In this document: in pieces, positions 38,100 through 47,142 of the stretch
Layout of the letters: every line of letters starts with the position of its first letter
Numbering within the stretch: position 1 is the stretch's first letter
Source: Fluviicoccus sp.
Lineage (GTDB): Bacteria > Pseudomonadota > Gammaproteobacteria > Pseudomonadales > Moraxellaceae
DNA length: 64,000 bases
NCBI RefSeq assembly: GCF_030646115.1
Contig: NZ_JAUSMX010000002.1
Span: 434,001 to 498,000 of the forward strand
Reading direction: 5' to 3'
The notes under the pieces: model-generated
What the model was told of the DNA's origin: nothing
Databases searched by the model: none
What the model saw: the letters and a program-made list of their open reading frames with translations, nothing else
Made by a program: the position numbers and the translations under genes

Positions 38100-39131
38100 A
38101 TGATGGACCGACTGATTGCGCCCCAAGCCCAGCGTCAGGAAGAAATCTTTGATCGCGCCATCCGCCCCACCAGTCTGGCCGACTATATCGGCCAGCCGAA
38201 AGTGCGCGAGCAGATGGAGATTTTCATTCACGCCGCCCGCAGCCGCGGCGAAGCGCTCGACCATACCCTGATCTTCGGACCACCCGGCCTAGGCAAGACC
38301 ACGCTGGCCAATATTATTGCCCGGGAAATGGGCGGCGAAATGAAGTCCACCAGCGGCCCGGTACTGGAAAAGGCCGGTGATCTGGCGGCGCTGCTGACCA
38401 ATCTGGAAGCCGGCGACGTGCTGTTCATTGACGAAATTCACCGTCTGTCGCCGGTCATTGAAGAAATCCTTTACCCGGCCATGGAAGACTACCAACTTGA
38501 CATCATGATTGGTGAAGGCCCCGCCGCCCGCTCCATCAAGCTGGAGCTTCCCCCTTTCACGCTGGTGGCGGCCACCACCCGCGCCGGTCTGCTGACCTCC
38601 CCGCTCCGCGACCGCTTTGGTATTGTGCAGCGGCTGGAATTCTACAATGTTGCCGACCTCACCCATATCGTCACCCGTTCGGCCAGCCTGCTGAATGTAC
38701 CGATGCAGCCGGAAGGTGCGGTTGAAATTGCCCGTCGCGCCCGCGGTACGCCCCGGATTGCCAACCGCCTGCTGCGCCGAGTGCGCGATTATGCCGAAGT
38801 CAAAGCCGACGGCATCATTACCGGCCCGGTAGCTGCAGCGGCCCTGGACATGCTGGACGTGGACCGTATCGGCCTGGACGGACTGGACCGCCGCTACCTG
38901 TTGACACTGATGGAAAAATTCGGCGGCGGCCCGGCCGGGGTTGAGTCACTGGCGGCAGCGCTGGCGGAAGACGGCGGCACGCTGGAAGATGTGGTCGAGC
39001 CTTACCTGATCCAGCAGGGTTTCGTCATGCGCACGGCCCGTGGACGCATCGCTACGCCTCAAGCTTGGGGGCAATTCGGCCTCACCATGCCGGAATCGTT
39101 ACGGCAGCAGCTGGGCGGGGTGGCGTCTTGA
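38100..39131 (+). CDS. ruvB: Holliday junction DNA helicase motor RuvB
   Basis: 343 residues, AAA+ ATPase. [22 protein letters not shown], Walker [17 protein letters not shown], Walker [11 protein letters not shown], sensor [18 protein letters not shown] and the C-terminal winged helix ([17 protein letters not shown]). Drives branch migration on RuvA. Its stop overlaps the next gene's TTG start. Confidence 0.97.
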   Translation: MMDRLIAPQAQRQEEIFDRAIRPTSLADYIGQPKVREQMEIFIHAARSRGEALDHTLIFGPPGLGKTTLANIIAREMGGEMKSTSGPVLEKAGDLAALLTNLEAGDVLFIDEIHRLSPVIEEILYPAMEDYQLDIMIGEGPAARSIKLELPPFTLVAATTRAGLLTSPLRDRFGIVQRLEFYNVADLTHIVTRSASLLNVPMQPEGAVEIARRARGTPRIANRLLRRVRDYAEVKADGIITGPVAAAALDMLDVDRIGLDGLDRRYLLTLMEKFGGGPAGVESLAAALAEDGGTLEDVVEPYLIQQGFVMRTARGRIATPQAWGQFGLTMPESLRQQLGGVAS

Positions 39132-39520
39132 GCCGCTTCAGCCTGCCGGTTCGGGTCTATATCGAAGACACCGATGCCGCCGGGATCGTCTATTACGTCA
39201 ATTACCTGAAATTCATGGAACGGGCGCGCACCGAGTTCCTGCGGCACATCGGTTTCGGGCATTATTTACACCATGCGGACTACCTGTTCGTGGTGCGCTC
39301 GGCTAACATCCGCTACCGTCGCCCGGCGCGCATGGACGACCAGCTGGAAGCCACCGCAGTCATCATGAAACGCGGCCGCGCCTCGCTGGATTTCCACCAG
39401 ACCATTCTGCGGGATGGCGAAATCTGCTGTGAGGGCGACATTGCCATTGCCTGTGTCGACAAAAACACCCTGAAACCCCGCGCCCTGCCCGAGCGCCTGA
39501 CCGATCTGTTACCGGACTGA
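39128..39520 (+). CDS. ybgC: Tol-Pal-associated acyl-CoA thioesterase
   Basis: 130 residues, hotdog fold of the 4-hydroxybenzoyl-CoA thioesterase type: [31 protein letters not shown] holds the catalytic aspartate. First gene of the tol-pal operon as in E. coli. The start appears to be TTG 39128, with TTGA overlap with the ruvB stop and a GGGGTGG ribosome site; no ATG or GTG fits the family start. Confidence 0.9.
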   Translation: MSRFSLPVRVYIEDTDAAGIVYYVNYLKFMERARTEFLRHIGFGHYLHHADYLFVVRSANIRYRRPARMDDQLEATAVIMKRGRASLDFHQTILRDGEICCEGDIAIACVDKNTLKPRALPERLTDLLPD

Positions 39521-39524
39521 ACCC

Positions 39525-40199
39525 ATGGCTGTCAAAGAATCCCTCTCCATCCTCGGCCTTGTCGCCCATGCCAGCATTCCCGTGCAACTGGTGATGCTGT
39601 CGCTGGCCGCCGCTTCCGTGTACTCCTGGGCGCTGATCATCCGTTACCGTCGCGTACACTCCCAGGCGCGCAAGCTGCAGGCCGCCTTCGAGGAACAGTT
39701 CTGGTCCGGCAGTGATCTGGGCGCGCTGTACCAGAAAAGCCAGCAAAATGCCGACCGCCAGGGCTCCGAAGCCGTATTCCATGCCGGATTCAAGGAGTTT
39801 GTGCGACTGCGTCAAAAAGGGCTGAGCGCCGAGGGCGTGATGCAGGGTGTCACCCGCGCCATGCGTGTGACCCTGATGCAGGAACAAAAACGGCTGGAAA
39901 GCGATTTGTCGATTCTGGCCAGTGTCGGCTCCAGCGCCCCTTATGTCGGCCTGTTCGGTACGGTATGGGGCATCATGACCTCGTTCATCGGCCTGGCCAG
40001 CGTGGAACATGCCACCCTGTCGGTGGTGGCTCCCGGCATCGCCGAGGCGCTCATCGCCACCGCCATCGGCCTGTTTGCCGCCATTCCGGCCGTACTGGCC
40101 TACAACCACTTCATTTCCAGCAGCGACGACATCAATAACCAGTACTCCATCTTTGCCGACGAGTTCTCCGGCATCCTGCATCGGGAAAGCCACACATGA
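39525..40199 (+). CDS. tolQ: Tol-Pal proton channel subunit TolQ
   Basis: 224 residues. Three membrane segments: IPVQLVMLSLAAASVYSWALII, the LASVGSSAPYVGLFGTVWGIMTSF block, and IAEALIATAIGLFAAIPAVLAYNHF. Works with TolR as the proton-driven motor for outer-membrane constriction. Confidence 0.96.
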   Translation: MAVKESLSILGLVAHASIPVQLVMLSLAAASVYSWALIIRYRRVHSQARKLQAAFEEQFWSGSDLGALYQKSQQNADRQGSEAVFHAGFKEFVRLRQKGLSAEGVMQGVTRAMRVTLMQEQKRLESDLSILASVGSSAPYVGLFGTVWGIMTSFIGLASVEHATLSVVAPGIAEALIATAIGLFAAIPAVLAYNHFISSSDDINNQYSIFADEFSGILHRESHT

Positions 40200-40633
40200 T
40201 GGAGCAAAGCCCCTTCCATCGTCCGGCGCGCCGCCTGATGTCGGACATGAATGTCGTGCCTTACATCGACGTGATGCTGGTGCTGGTGGTGATTTTCATG
40301 ATCACCGCGCCCATGCTCACCCAAGGCCTGAAGGTTGAATTGCCGGAGGCCGCCGCCGATACCATCAACATTGACAGTGAAGACCCGGTGGTGATCACCA
40401 TCAAGGCTGATGGCAGCTACTGGTTGAAGCAAGGCAGTGGCAAGGACAAGCGCCTGAAACTGGACGACATGATCCAGGCGCTGAAAGCTGTTGAGCAATC
40501 CCAGCCCAAGGCCCAGATACTGCTGAACGGCGATACCCATGTGGATTACGGCCGGGTCGTGAAACTCATGGCGGCCCTGCAACAAGCCGGACTGACCCGG
40601 GTCGGCCTGCTGACTGTCTCGCCGGAATCATGA
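40196..40633 (+). CDS. tolR: Tol-Pal protein TolR
   Basis: 145 residues. One N-terminal helix with the key aspartate (MNVVPYIDVMLVLVVIFMITAPM), then the periplasmic domain. Overlaps tolQ and tolA by 4 bases each (ATGA). Confidence 0.95.
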   Translation: MMEQSPFHRPARRLMSDMNVVPYIDVMLVLVVIFMITAPMLTQGLKVELPEAAADTINIDSEDPVVITIKADGSYWLKQGSGKDKRLKLDDMIQALKAVEQSQPKAQILLNGDTHVDYGRVVKLMAALQQAGLTRVGLLTVSPES

Positions 40634-41877
40634 AGCCCGACTGGCGTACCCTGCTCCGCAAACCCCTGACGCAATCCGTGCTGCTGCATGGCAGCCTGCT
40701 GCTGGCGCTGTTCGTGTTTTCCCGCCATTTGGTGCCCGATCTGCCTCCTCCTGCCGCGCCAATAAAGGCGCAACTGGTGGGGACGCTTCCGTCCGCATCC
40801 CAGCCTGCCGTAGCAAAACCGGTGATTGTCCCGCCACCGGTCGCAGAACCCGTAAAACCGGTGGTTGATGAGACTCCGGCTCCCAAACCCGTAGAAAGTC
40901 CGGTTGAACCGAAGCCGGAACCCAAGCCGAAACCGGTCAAGAAAACCGTCGAACCTAAAAAGCCCGCTCTGGAAAAACCAGTCCCGGAAAAGAAGCCCAA
41001 GACCGAACCCAAGCCGAAACAGGTCAAGGATTCCCCGTTGCCCAAATCCGAAAAGGCCGACAAGAAAGTTGCCGCCAAGAAACCGGAGCCGGAGAAGTCG
41101 AAGGATCAAAAGCCGGTGAAGGAACCGGAGAAAAAAGTTCCGGAAAAGAAACCTGCCAAAGCCAAGGCGGAGCCTGCACCCGTGAAGGAAAAGCTTAAGG
41201 ACGAGCCGAAGAAGGACGAGAAGAAGCCCAAGGCCAAGCCAGACGACAAGACTCCGGACAAAAAACCGGAAAAAGTACCTGAAAAGGCAAAGGACAAGTC
41301 CAAATCCGAAAAGTCCCCGGAGAAAAAGCCTGAGGACAAGAAGCCCGTTGCGCAGGAAAAGCCGGTTAAAAAGCCCGACCCGGTTCCGCCAAAGAAGCTG
41401 CAACCGCTGTCAAACCTGAACGAACTGGATCAGGAAATGCAGTCGGTGCAGAACCAGTTGAAGACGCAGGAGAAGGATCGCCTGAAGAAACAGGCCGAAG
41501 CCAATGCCCGCGCCGAAGCGGACCGGTTGGCGGCAGAGCAGCAGGCGGAGGATCAGCGACAAGCCATCCTGAAACAATCTCAGGCAAACAAGGCAATGAC
41601 GGAAAAGTACCAACGCTTGGCTGAGCAGCGAATTTATGCTCGCTGGAGTGTTCCGCCACAGACGGAAACAGGGCAATATTGCATCGCTAGAATCATAGTC
41701 TTGCCAGGTGGCGAAGTAGAAAACGTACTCATTACCAAATCCAGTGGAAATGCTGCGTTTGATACCAGCGCCAGAGCCGCTATCCTTGCCGCTAGCCCGC
41801 TACCGGTTCCCTCTGACGCGAAGTTGTTCCGTGAGGTTTTCAAACAGTTTTCCATTACTATCATCAAGAAGGATTGA
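40630..41877 (+). CDS. tolA: Tol-Pal protein TolA
   Basis: 415 residues. N-terminal membrane helix (SVLLHGSLLLALFVFS), then a very Pro/Lys/Glu-rich central region of roughly 220 residues, an alpha-helical stretch (EEmphasis on KQAEANARAEADRLAAEQQA), and a compact C-terminal domain III from about residue 330. The first part uses high-GC codons; from about 41620 codon use turns AT-rich and stays so into tolB (see findings). TolA links TolQR to TolB and Pal. Confidence 0.92.
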   Translation: MKPDWRTLLRKPLTQSVLLHGSLLLALFVFSRHLVPDLPPPAAPIKAQLVGTLPSASQPAVAKPVIVPPPVAEPVKPVVDETPAPKPVESPVEPKPEPKPKPVKKTVEPKKPALEKPVPEKKPKTEPKPKQVKDSPLPKSEKADKKVAAKKPEPEKSKDQKPVKEPEKKVPEKKPAKAKAEPAPVKEKLKDEPKKDEKKPKAKPDDKTPDKKPEKVPEKAKDKSKSEKSPEKKPEDKKPVAQEKPVKKPDPVPPKKLQPLSNLNELDQEMQSVQNQLKTQEKDRLKKQAEANARAEADRLAAEQQAEDQRQAILKQSQANKAMTEKYQRLAEQRIYARWSVPPQTETGQYCIARIIVLPGGEVENVLITKSSGNAAFDTSARAAILAASPLPVPSDAKLFREVFKQFSITIIKKD

Positions 41878-41882
41878 TAGCT

Positions 41883-43151
41883 ATGTTGCGTGTTGGCTTA
41901 CTGCTCGTTCTAATATCTTTGGCAACCGCTGGCAATTGCGAGTTGATGCTTGAAGTTCGTAAATCAGGAAATAATAGCACCCCGATTGCAGTTGTTCCTT
42001 TCGGAAACGACCTGCAAAGCAATAGCTTGTCTGGTATTATCAGTAGTGATTTGACTCAAACAGGACTTTTCCAACCAGCATCAAATCTGCCTGCCAAACC
42101 AACCAGCAGTTCCGAAATCAGCTATCCTGTTTGGCAAGCCGCGAAATTAAACCATATTGTGGTCGGCAAAGTTGTTCCCCAAGGCGGCGACCAGTACACC
42201 ATCCAGTTTGAACTGCTCAGCAGCGACCAGCAAAAACGCATCCTTGGCGAAACGCTGACCAACATCCCGGTCGCCAAATGGCGCGATGCCGCACACTTCA
42301 TCAGCGACCGCATCTTCCGCCAGCTGACCGGCAAGCCCGGCGCGTTCAGCACCCGCATCGCCTACGTATTGCAATACAAGCGCGACGGCCAAACCCGTTA
42401 CCGCCTTGAGATTGCCGACGCCGACGGTCACCGCCCGCAAACCGTGCTCGACTCACCGGAACCGCTGCTGTCACCGTCCTGGTCGCCGGACGGCCAGAAA
42501 ATCACCTACGTATCCTTTGAAAGCCGCAAGCCGGCCGTGATTGTGCAGACGCTAGCCACCCAGCAACGCGAAGTGGTGGCCCGCTTCAAGGGGCTTAACG
42601 GCGCACCGGCCTGGTCGCCGGACGGCAGCAAGCTGGCGCTGACCCTGTCCCACGAAGGCAATCCGGAAATCTACCTGCTGACGCTGGCTGACAAAAAACT
42701 GACACGGCTTACGCAGGATAACGCCATTGATACCGAAGCCCGATGGTCTCCGGACGGCCAATCGCTGATCTTTACCTCCGACCGGGGCGGTTCGCCGCAG
42801 ATTTACCGGCTGGACGTGGGCAGCCGTGAAGTGCGCCGCCTGACCTACGACGGCAACTTCAATGCCCGGGGCGCACTGAGCCCGGACGGCCGCTATCTGG
42901 CCATGGTGCACCGCGAACGCGGGCAGACATTCCAGATAGCCGTGCAGGATCTGGAAACCGGTGTGCTGAATACCCTGACCGACACCCCGCTGGATGAGTC
43001 ACCCAGTTTCTCCCCCAACGGCCAGATGGTGGTTTATGCCAGCCGTCAGGGCAAACAGGGGGTGCTGGGCATCATGTCGCTGGATGGCCAATTCAAGATG
43101 AGCCTGCCCGCCACCGACGGGCAGGTGAGAGAACCCGCCTGGTCGCCCTGA
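41883..43151 (+). CDS. tolB: Tol-Pal periplasmic protein TolB
   Basis: 422 residues. Signal peptide (LRVGLLLVLISLATAGNC), N-terminal domain, then a beta-propeller with repeated SPDG motifs (WSPDGQKITYVS, WSPDGSKLALTL, WSPDGQSLIFTSD, LSPDGRYLAMV). ATG 41883 is five bases after the tolA stop. The first ~100 codons are AT-richer than the rest of the gene. Confidence 0.95.
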   Translation: MLRVGLLLVLISLATAGNCELMLEVRKSGNNSTPIAVVPFGNDLQSNSLSGIISSDLTQTGLFQPASNLPAKPTSSSEISYPVWQAAKLNHIVVGKVVPQGGDQYTIQFELLSSDQQKRILGETLTNIPVAKWRDAAHFISDRIFRQLTGKPGAFSTRIAYVLQYKRDGQTRYRLEIADADGHRPQTVLDSPEPLLSPSWSPDGQKITYVSFESRKPAVIVQTLATQQREVVARFKGLNGAPAWSPDGSKLALTLSHEGNPEIYLLTLADKKLTRLTQDNAIDTEARWSPDGQSLIFTSDRGGSPQIYRLDVGSREVRRLTYDGNFNARGALSPDGRYLAMVHRERGQTFQIAVQDLETGVLNTLTDTPLDESPSFSPNGQMVVYASRQGKQGVLGIMSLDGQFKMSLPATDGQVREPAWSP

Positions 43152-43179
43152 GCGACCCACTGCTGAACGAGAGAATGTT

Positions 43180-43875
43180 ATGAAATTGCCGAATCACACC
43201 CTCACCGCCCTCAGCCTGTGCCTGGCGGTCGCCCTGACCGCCGGTTGCGCCAGCAGCCCGAAGAAGCCGGTTGCCGGCGACCAACCCACTGCCGACGCCA
43301 CGACCCCCGCAGATGCCAACCCATCCGGAGCCGATGAGGCCAAGACCGGCGCCCTGAACGGTGATGGCGGCCTCAACAGCCAAGGCATGGGCGACGATAA
43401 CGGTAGCTCTGCCGGCAATAACGGCGCTGGCGCCAATGGTGTTAACGGACAAGGTGTTTCAGGCTCCGGCGTCAAGGGTGGCGCAAATGGCGCCGACGAC
43501 ACCAGCGGCTCAACCTCTGCCGCCGCCTCGTTGTCGGACCGCATCGTCCACTTCGAGTTTGACAGTTCCGAAATTCGTCAGGACGACTACCCCACCCTGT
43601 TGACGCATGCCCGTTACCTGCAGGAAAACCCCAACGCCCGCGTACTGCTGGCCGGTCATGCGGATGAGCGCGGCACCCGCGAATACAACATGGCGCTGGG
43701 TGAGCGTCGCGCCAAGTCCGTAGAAGCTTTCCTGGGAGTCAATGGCGTGCGCCCCGCGCAACTGGACACCGTCAGCTATGGCAAGGAAAAGCCGGTCAGC
43801 GACGAGCATGACGAAGCAGCATGGGCCGAGAACCGTCGGGTGGAAGTCTCCTACGAAGCCGGTGGCCCCAAGTAA
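43180..43875 (+). CDS. pal: Peptidoglycan-associated lipoprotein
   Basis: 231 residues, longer than usual. Signal peptide with lipobox LTAGC (Cys24), then about 90 residues of low-complexity Gly/Asn/Ala/Ser linker, then the OmpA-like domain (VHFEFDSSEIRQDDY, AGHADERGTREYNMALGERRAKSV, YGKEKP) that binds peptidoglycan. The expected cpoB (ybgF) gene does not follow; repeat elements do. Confidence 0.95.
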   Translation: MKLPNHTLTALSLCLAVALTAGCASSPKKPVAGDQPTADATTPADANPSGADEAKTGALNGDGGLNSQGMGDDNGSSAGNNGAGANGVNGQGVSGSGVKGGANGADDTSGSTSAAASLSDRIVHFEFDSSEIRQDDYPTLLTHARYLQENPNARVLLAGHADERGTREYNMALGERRAKSVEAFLGVNGVRPAQLDTVSYGKEKPVSDEHDEAAWAENRRVEVSYEAGGPK

Positions 43876-43891
43876 CAGGCTCAGCCTGTTT
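43874..43891 (+). terminator. Hairpin terminator candidate after pal
   Basis: AACAGGC TCA GCCTGTT, a 7-base perfect stem starting at the pal stop, followed by a weak T-containing tract (TTATC). It may end the tol-pal transcript. Confidence 0.5.
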
Positions 43892-43900
43892 ATCCAGAAC

Positions 43901-43986
43901 GTCATTCCCGGCTTGACCGGGAATCCACGGGCCGTTGGACACAAAGGTGTTTGACGTCGGTGGATTCCCGCCGGCGCGGGAATGAC
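43901..43986. repeat. MITE-like element with GTCATTCCCG terminal inverted repeats
   Basis: 86 bases bounded by GTCATTCCCG and CGGGAATGAC. Each end is itself palindromic (ATTCCCGG...CCGGGAAT and ATTCCCG...CGGGAAT), and GGAATCCA/TGGATTCC occur inside. It resembles the dRS3/ATTCCC repeat family found in many proteobacteria. Confidence 0.7.
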
Positions 43987-44018
43987 GGCAGGGCCTGAAC
44001 AACCCTCCCGAATCCTGC

Positions 44019-44444
44019 TTAGCCGTTGTTATTGTTATTATTGTTGTTATTATTGTTATTGTTGTTCTGGCGCTTCTGCTCCCGGGAGGCCCCGGACTCC
44101 CCGGGCAGAGTCAGCAACAATCCCGCCGATCCCAGACGCACCAGACTGCCATTACGACTGTACGCCGCTTCATCCAGCGCCGAAATTTTCCGGCCATCGC
44201 ACCACAACAAGCGCACCTCCTTTGCCCCGACCAAACGGAAACTGGTGGCCACGCCCCCGCCCGGCGTATGGCAGGAAACCTGACCCTTGCGGAAAATGGC
44301 GTAAACCTTGCGCCCGGATTGCGCCAGAAACCAGTTCACCAGCCACGCTTCGTGCTTTACCCGCTCCGGACCATCCGGCATGCGCGTGGCGTTCAGGAAG
44401 CACTCCACGGTATAAGCAATCTTTTCAGTTTCACCGGGATTCAT
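44019..44444 (-). CDS. Poly-asparagine-tailed protein, possible RiPP precursor
   Basis: 141 residues. Residues 1 to about 118 form a folded-looking region (MNPGETEKIAYTVECFLNA..., with a Cys and a CHTPGGG block), then GASREQKRQ, 14 consecutive Asn and a final Gly. The Asn run is encoded by mixed AAC (8) and AAT (6) codons. The gene overlaps the radical SAM gene by 4 bases (ATGA) and is last in the operon. I do not recognise a family. It may be the substrate of the radical SAM enzyme with the Asn tail as the modified part, or an accessory protein. Function is unproven. Confidence 0.65.
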   Translation of the reverse strand: MNPGETEKIAYTVECFLNATRMPDGPERVKHEAWLVNWFLAQSGRKVYAIFRKGQVSCHTPGGGVATSFRLVGAKEVRLLWCDGRKISALDEAAYSRNGSLVRLGSAGLLLTLPGESGASREQKRQNNNNNNNNNNNNNNG

Positions 44445-46276
44445 GACAAGGCTCCGGAACGCGGCAGATAAAAGAACTCCAGATTCTGGAACGGCAGATT
44501 GATGGCCTGGATATGGTAGAAAGCGTTGTTTTTCTGCTTCTGATAATGATAGTCCCGCAAGTAGCCGGTGGTGAAAAACAGGTTGTTCAGCACCCCCTTT
44601 TGGTAATGTCTGGCATGCAGGGCCAGCAAACCGGATAAATCCGCCATCACATAATCCGGCCCCAGCAAATCGCTGCTTTCCAGAAAATCGCTGTACAGCT
44701 GCCAGGTGAAGACATGGGCCTGCTTGCTGCGTTGCTCATCGCCATAAACCACCGGCGTGTCACGCAGCAGTTGCAGATAGAGCGTGTTGCGCACGGGCTC
44801 GTCACAATTCTGCCGCCACAGGCTGCGCGGGAGATGCACCACTACCCTGTCCCCTTCAGTCAGGGTATGCCACACCGATTGTGTCTTCAATAACTGCGAC
44901 TGCAACGGAATCACTTCCTCGTTCACCTGCAACGTAAAAGCTTGATCGCTGTACAAGGCCTGCAACAACGGGTCGTCGTCAATCAACGCCTGCAAGGCAT
45001 GCTGCTCCGGATTCAGATCGTTCGGCAGCAACAGGGCCCGGGGCGGCGCTTCCGGCTCCTGCACCACCAAGGCGGGATGCATGTCGCGTGTGTAGAGGCG
45101 GGCGAAGGCCTGCTGGTCGTCAGGCTCATCGGCCGGGAAAGACTTCGGGTTGTCGGCGTACATCGCCTTTTGCAGGTCACAGGTGTAGGACTTGCCCTGG
45201 CGGGTCTGGTGTTTGACGACGGGGCAGCCGCTGTGGCACAGCGACAAATGCCCGCAGCCGCTGCAATCACTGTCCATGCCATGGGTTTGATGGATCTGGC
45301 GGATTTTGCGCGCGCCGTTATCGAGAATATCCTCGATGCTGTCCTGAAAGATATTGCCGTACCGGAATTCCTCAATGCCCTGCCCGCGCACGCAGGAATA
45401 CACCGCACCATCGCTTTGCAGCAGGTAAAAACGTTCGCCGCAGTTATAGGCGTTGGTGCAGTAGCTGGGCGTGAATTCGTCGAACCAGTTGCGGCGCAGG
45501 CCTTCCTCCAGCTCGGTGCCGCTGAACTCAGCCTTGAGGGCTTCGTACAGGGCTAACTGATCGTCGCGGGTGGCGGGCGTCAGCACAGCGTCGCCCCGGT
45601 CGGCATCGTTCAGTTCGGAGGCAAACGCAAACATCAGGTTGAACTGGTTCATGTCAAAACCCAGTTCACGATGGATAAACCAGATGTCGCGGATCAAGGC
45701 GGGGATGTCCTGCAGGTGTTCCTGGCAGATCGTGGCGGAGATTTTCTTGCCGTGCGGGTATCGCCCCAGCAGGCGGATGTTGTCCAGCGTCCGTTGCAGC
45801 CAATCGCCACCGCTGCGGGTGGTGCGGTACTGCGCATGCATGGCCAGAGGCAGGTCGATGCTGGCGCTGACTGATACCTTGTGCCGGTCCAGCAGATCGT
45901 AAAGGCTGGCGAACTTGTAGAGATTGGTCTTGATGTGCGGTGCGGTCTTGCGATGACCCAGCGCCGAAATGTCATCAAAATGCGTCAGGTAATGGCGGCG
46001 AATGGTGGTGAACAACGCCTCCAGCACCACCGGCGGCAAGGTGGTGACCTCGCCGCCGTGCAGGGAGACGTTGAACGCCAGCACTCCGGACTGGCGCAGG
46101 GCGTCCAGCGCTACGCGCAAGGTTTCCACGGCGCGGCCCGCGTCCTTTTTCAGGGCGGCGGTGGTGGTTTGTTCACCCAGATAGCAGTAACGGCAACTGA
46201 GGTTGCAGCACAGGGTGGGCGCATACAGCAGGTGGATGTTACGGGTGAACTCCGGGGGAGCAACGGGAATTTTCAT
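44441..46276 (-). CDS. Radical SAM/SPASM protein, peptide-maturase type
   Basis: 611 residues. The radical SAM cluster motif is CX3CX2C at Cys24, Cys28, Cys31 (LCCNLSCRYCYLGE). A SPASM-like C-terminal cluster region follows (SDGAVYSCVRGQG, YGNIFQDSIEDIL, CSGCGHLSLCHSGCP, CDLQKAMYADN), which binds additional 4Fe-4S clusters. About 220 further residues after it have no recognised domain. SPASM proteins mostly modify peptides or proteins. It overlaps both neighbours by 4 bases, so the three genes are translated together. Confidence 0.85.
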   Translation of the reverse strand: MKIPVAPPEFTRNIHLLYAPTLCCNLSCRYCYLGEQTTTAALKKDAGRAVETLRVALDALRQSGVLAFNVSLHGGEVTTLPPVVLEALFTTIRRHYLTHFDDISALGHRKTAPHIKTNLYKFASLYDLLDRHKVSVSASIDLPLAMHAQYRTTRSGGDWLQRTLDNIRLLGRYPHGKKISATICQEHLQDIPALIRDIWFIHRELGFDMNQFNLMFAFASELNDADRGDAVLTPATRDDQLALYEALKAEFSGTELEEGLRRNWFDEFTPSYCTNAYNCGERFYLLQSDGAVYSCVRGQGIEEFRYGNIFQDSIEDILDNGARKIRQIHQTHGMDSDCSGCGHLSLCHSGCPVVKHQTRQGKSYTCDLQKAMYADNPKSFPADEPDDQQAFARLYTRDMHPALVVQEPEAPPRALLLPNDLNPEQHALQALIDDDPLLQALYSDQAFTLQVNEEVIPLQSQLLKTQSVWHTLTEGDRVVVHLPRSLWRQNCDEPVRNTLYLQLLRDTPVVYGDEQRSKQAHVFTWQLYSDFLESSDLLGPDYVMADLSGLLALHARHYQKGVLNNLFFTTGYLRDYHYQKQKNNAFYHIQAINLPFQNLEFFYLPRSGALS

Positions 46277-46785
46277 GACCGTGTCCCCGCCCCGGTTGGG
46301 CGCGTAATCTCGGACGACCTCAGCCCGACCAGTTCTACAGCGGGATTGGCGGCCACCACTTTTTCCAGGATGCGCAGCTTCACCTTGTCGAACTTGGCCT
46401 GCTTGTTGCGGGCAATCTTGTCCGGCTTGCGGGCGTTGGTGGGGAAGTCGTCCTGCGACAGGATCAAGGGCATTTCACCCTCTTCCCGGATTTCCAGTCG
46501 TCCCGGTGCGGACAGGCCCAGTTGCGAGATATTGGCGTAGTAGAGTACCCGGTTGCCGCAGATCAGGTAACGCGGCCCCAGCAGCAGCTGGTTCGCGGTC
46601 GGCCAGATGCGGATCAGGTAAACCAGCAGGATGAGGCCGCACACCACTCCCGCCGGGGCGCTCAGATACAGGAAAACCAGCCCGGCAACCAGCAGCCCGA
46701 TGATGATGCGCCGTTGCTGGCCGGGGGTGAAGCTGACCGATTGGCGGTGGCGGTATTTGAAGATCGAGTATCGCGATTTATCCAT
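46273..46785 (-). CDS. Two-helix membrane protein of the radical SAM operon
   Basis: 170 residues. Two membrane helices close together (IIIGLLVAGLVFLYLSAPAGVVCGLILLVYLIRIW), then a soluble C-terminal part of about 100 residues. Strong ribosome site GGGAGG before ATG 46785. It is the first gene of the three-gene operon; its role (membrane tether, export or sensing) is unknown. I do not recognise the family. Confidence 0.7.
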   Translation of the reverse strand: MDKSRYSIFKYRHRQSVSFTPGQQRRIIIGLLVAGLVFLYLSAPAGVVCGLILLVYLIRIWPTANQLLLGPRYLICGNRVLYYANISQLGLSAPGRLEIREEGEMPLILSQDDFPTNARKPDKIARNKQAKFDKVKLRILEKVVAANPAVELVGLRSSEITRPTGAGTRS

Positions 46786-47142
46786 GTTGCCTCCCGGTGC
46801 GCGGCTGGTCCGGTGGGAACGGGCTGGATGCGATGACAGGCATCGTCTTGTTGTAATGGCCCTTGGGCGGGTGGTTGATCATCTGGGGGATGATGCACCG
46901 GGATTGTGACGGGTTCAAGATGCGGGAAAAGAGTTGTTACCTTGCTGGGGCTGCCAACGCTGGAGGCGGAGTCCGGTTTCTCCCCTTCATCCCGCAAACT
47001 TCTACGCCGTCTGTCGGTTGGCCGGAGATATCCCGTTTTCTGTCCGCCCGGGTTCTGTCTGTAATTTGAGCATGCCGTAATCTACGCCCCATACCGAATG
47101 TGAACTGACACCCATTTTCACCTGACGCTTGAGGGCTTCTTC
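46786..47142. other. Divergent intergenic region
   Basis: About 357 bases between the radical SAM operon (minus) and the phospholipase gene (plus). It should hold promoters for both. I see no strong consensus promoter, no gene and no repeat. Confidence 0.5.

Noticed and set aside
40546-41403. Minus-strand frame rich in Leu, Phe and Gly, resembling a membrane protein
   Set aside because: It is the complement of the Pro/Lys/Glu-rich TolA codons (for example AAG gives CTT), so the hydrophobicity is an artefact.
43874-43891. Possible start of a second short gene after pal
   Set aside because: The sequence is a compact hairpin overlapping the pal stop and fits a terminator better.
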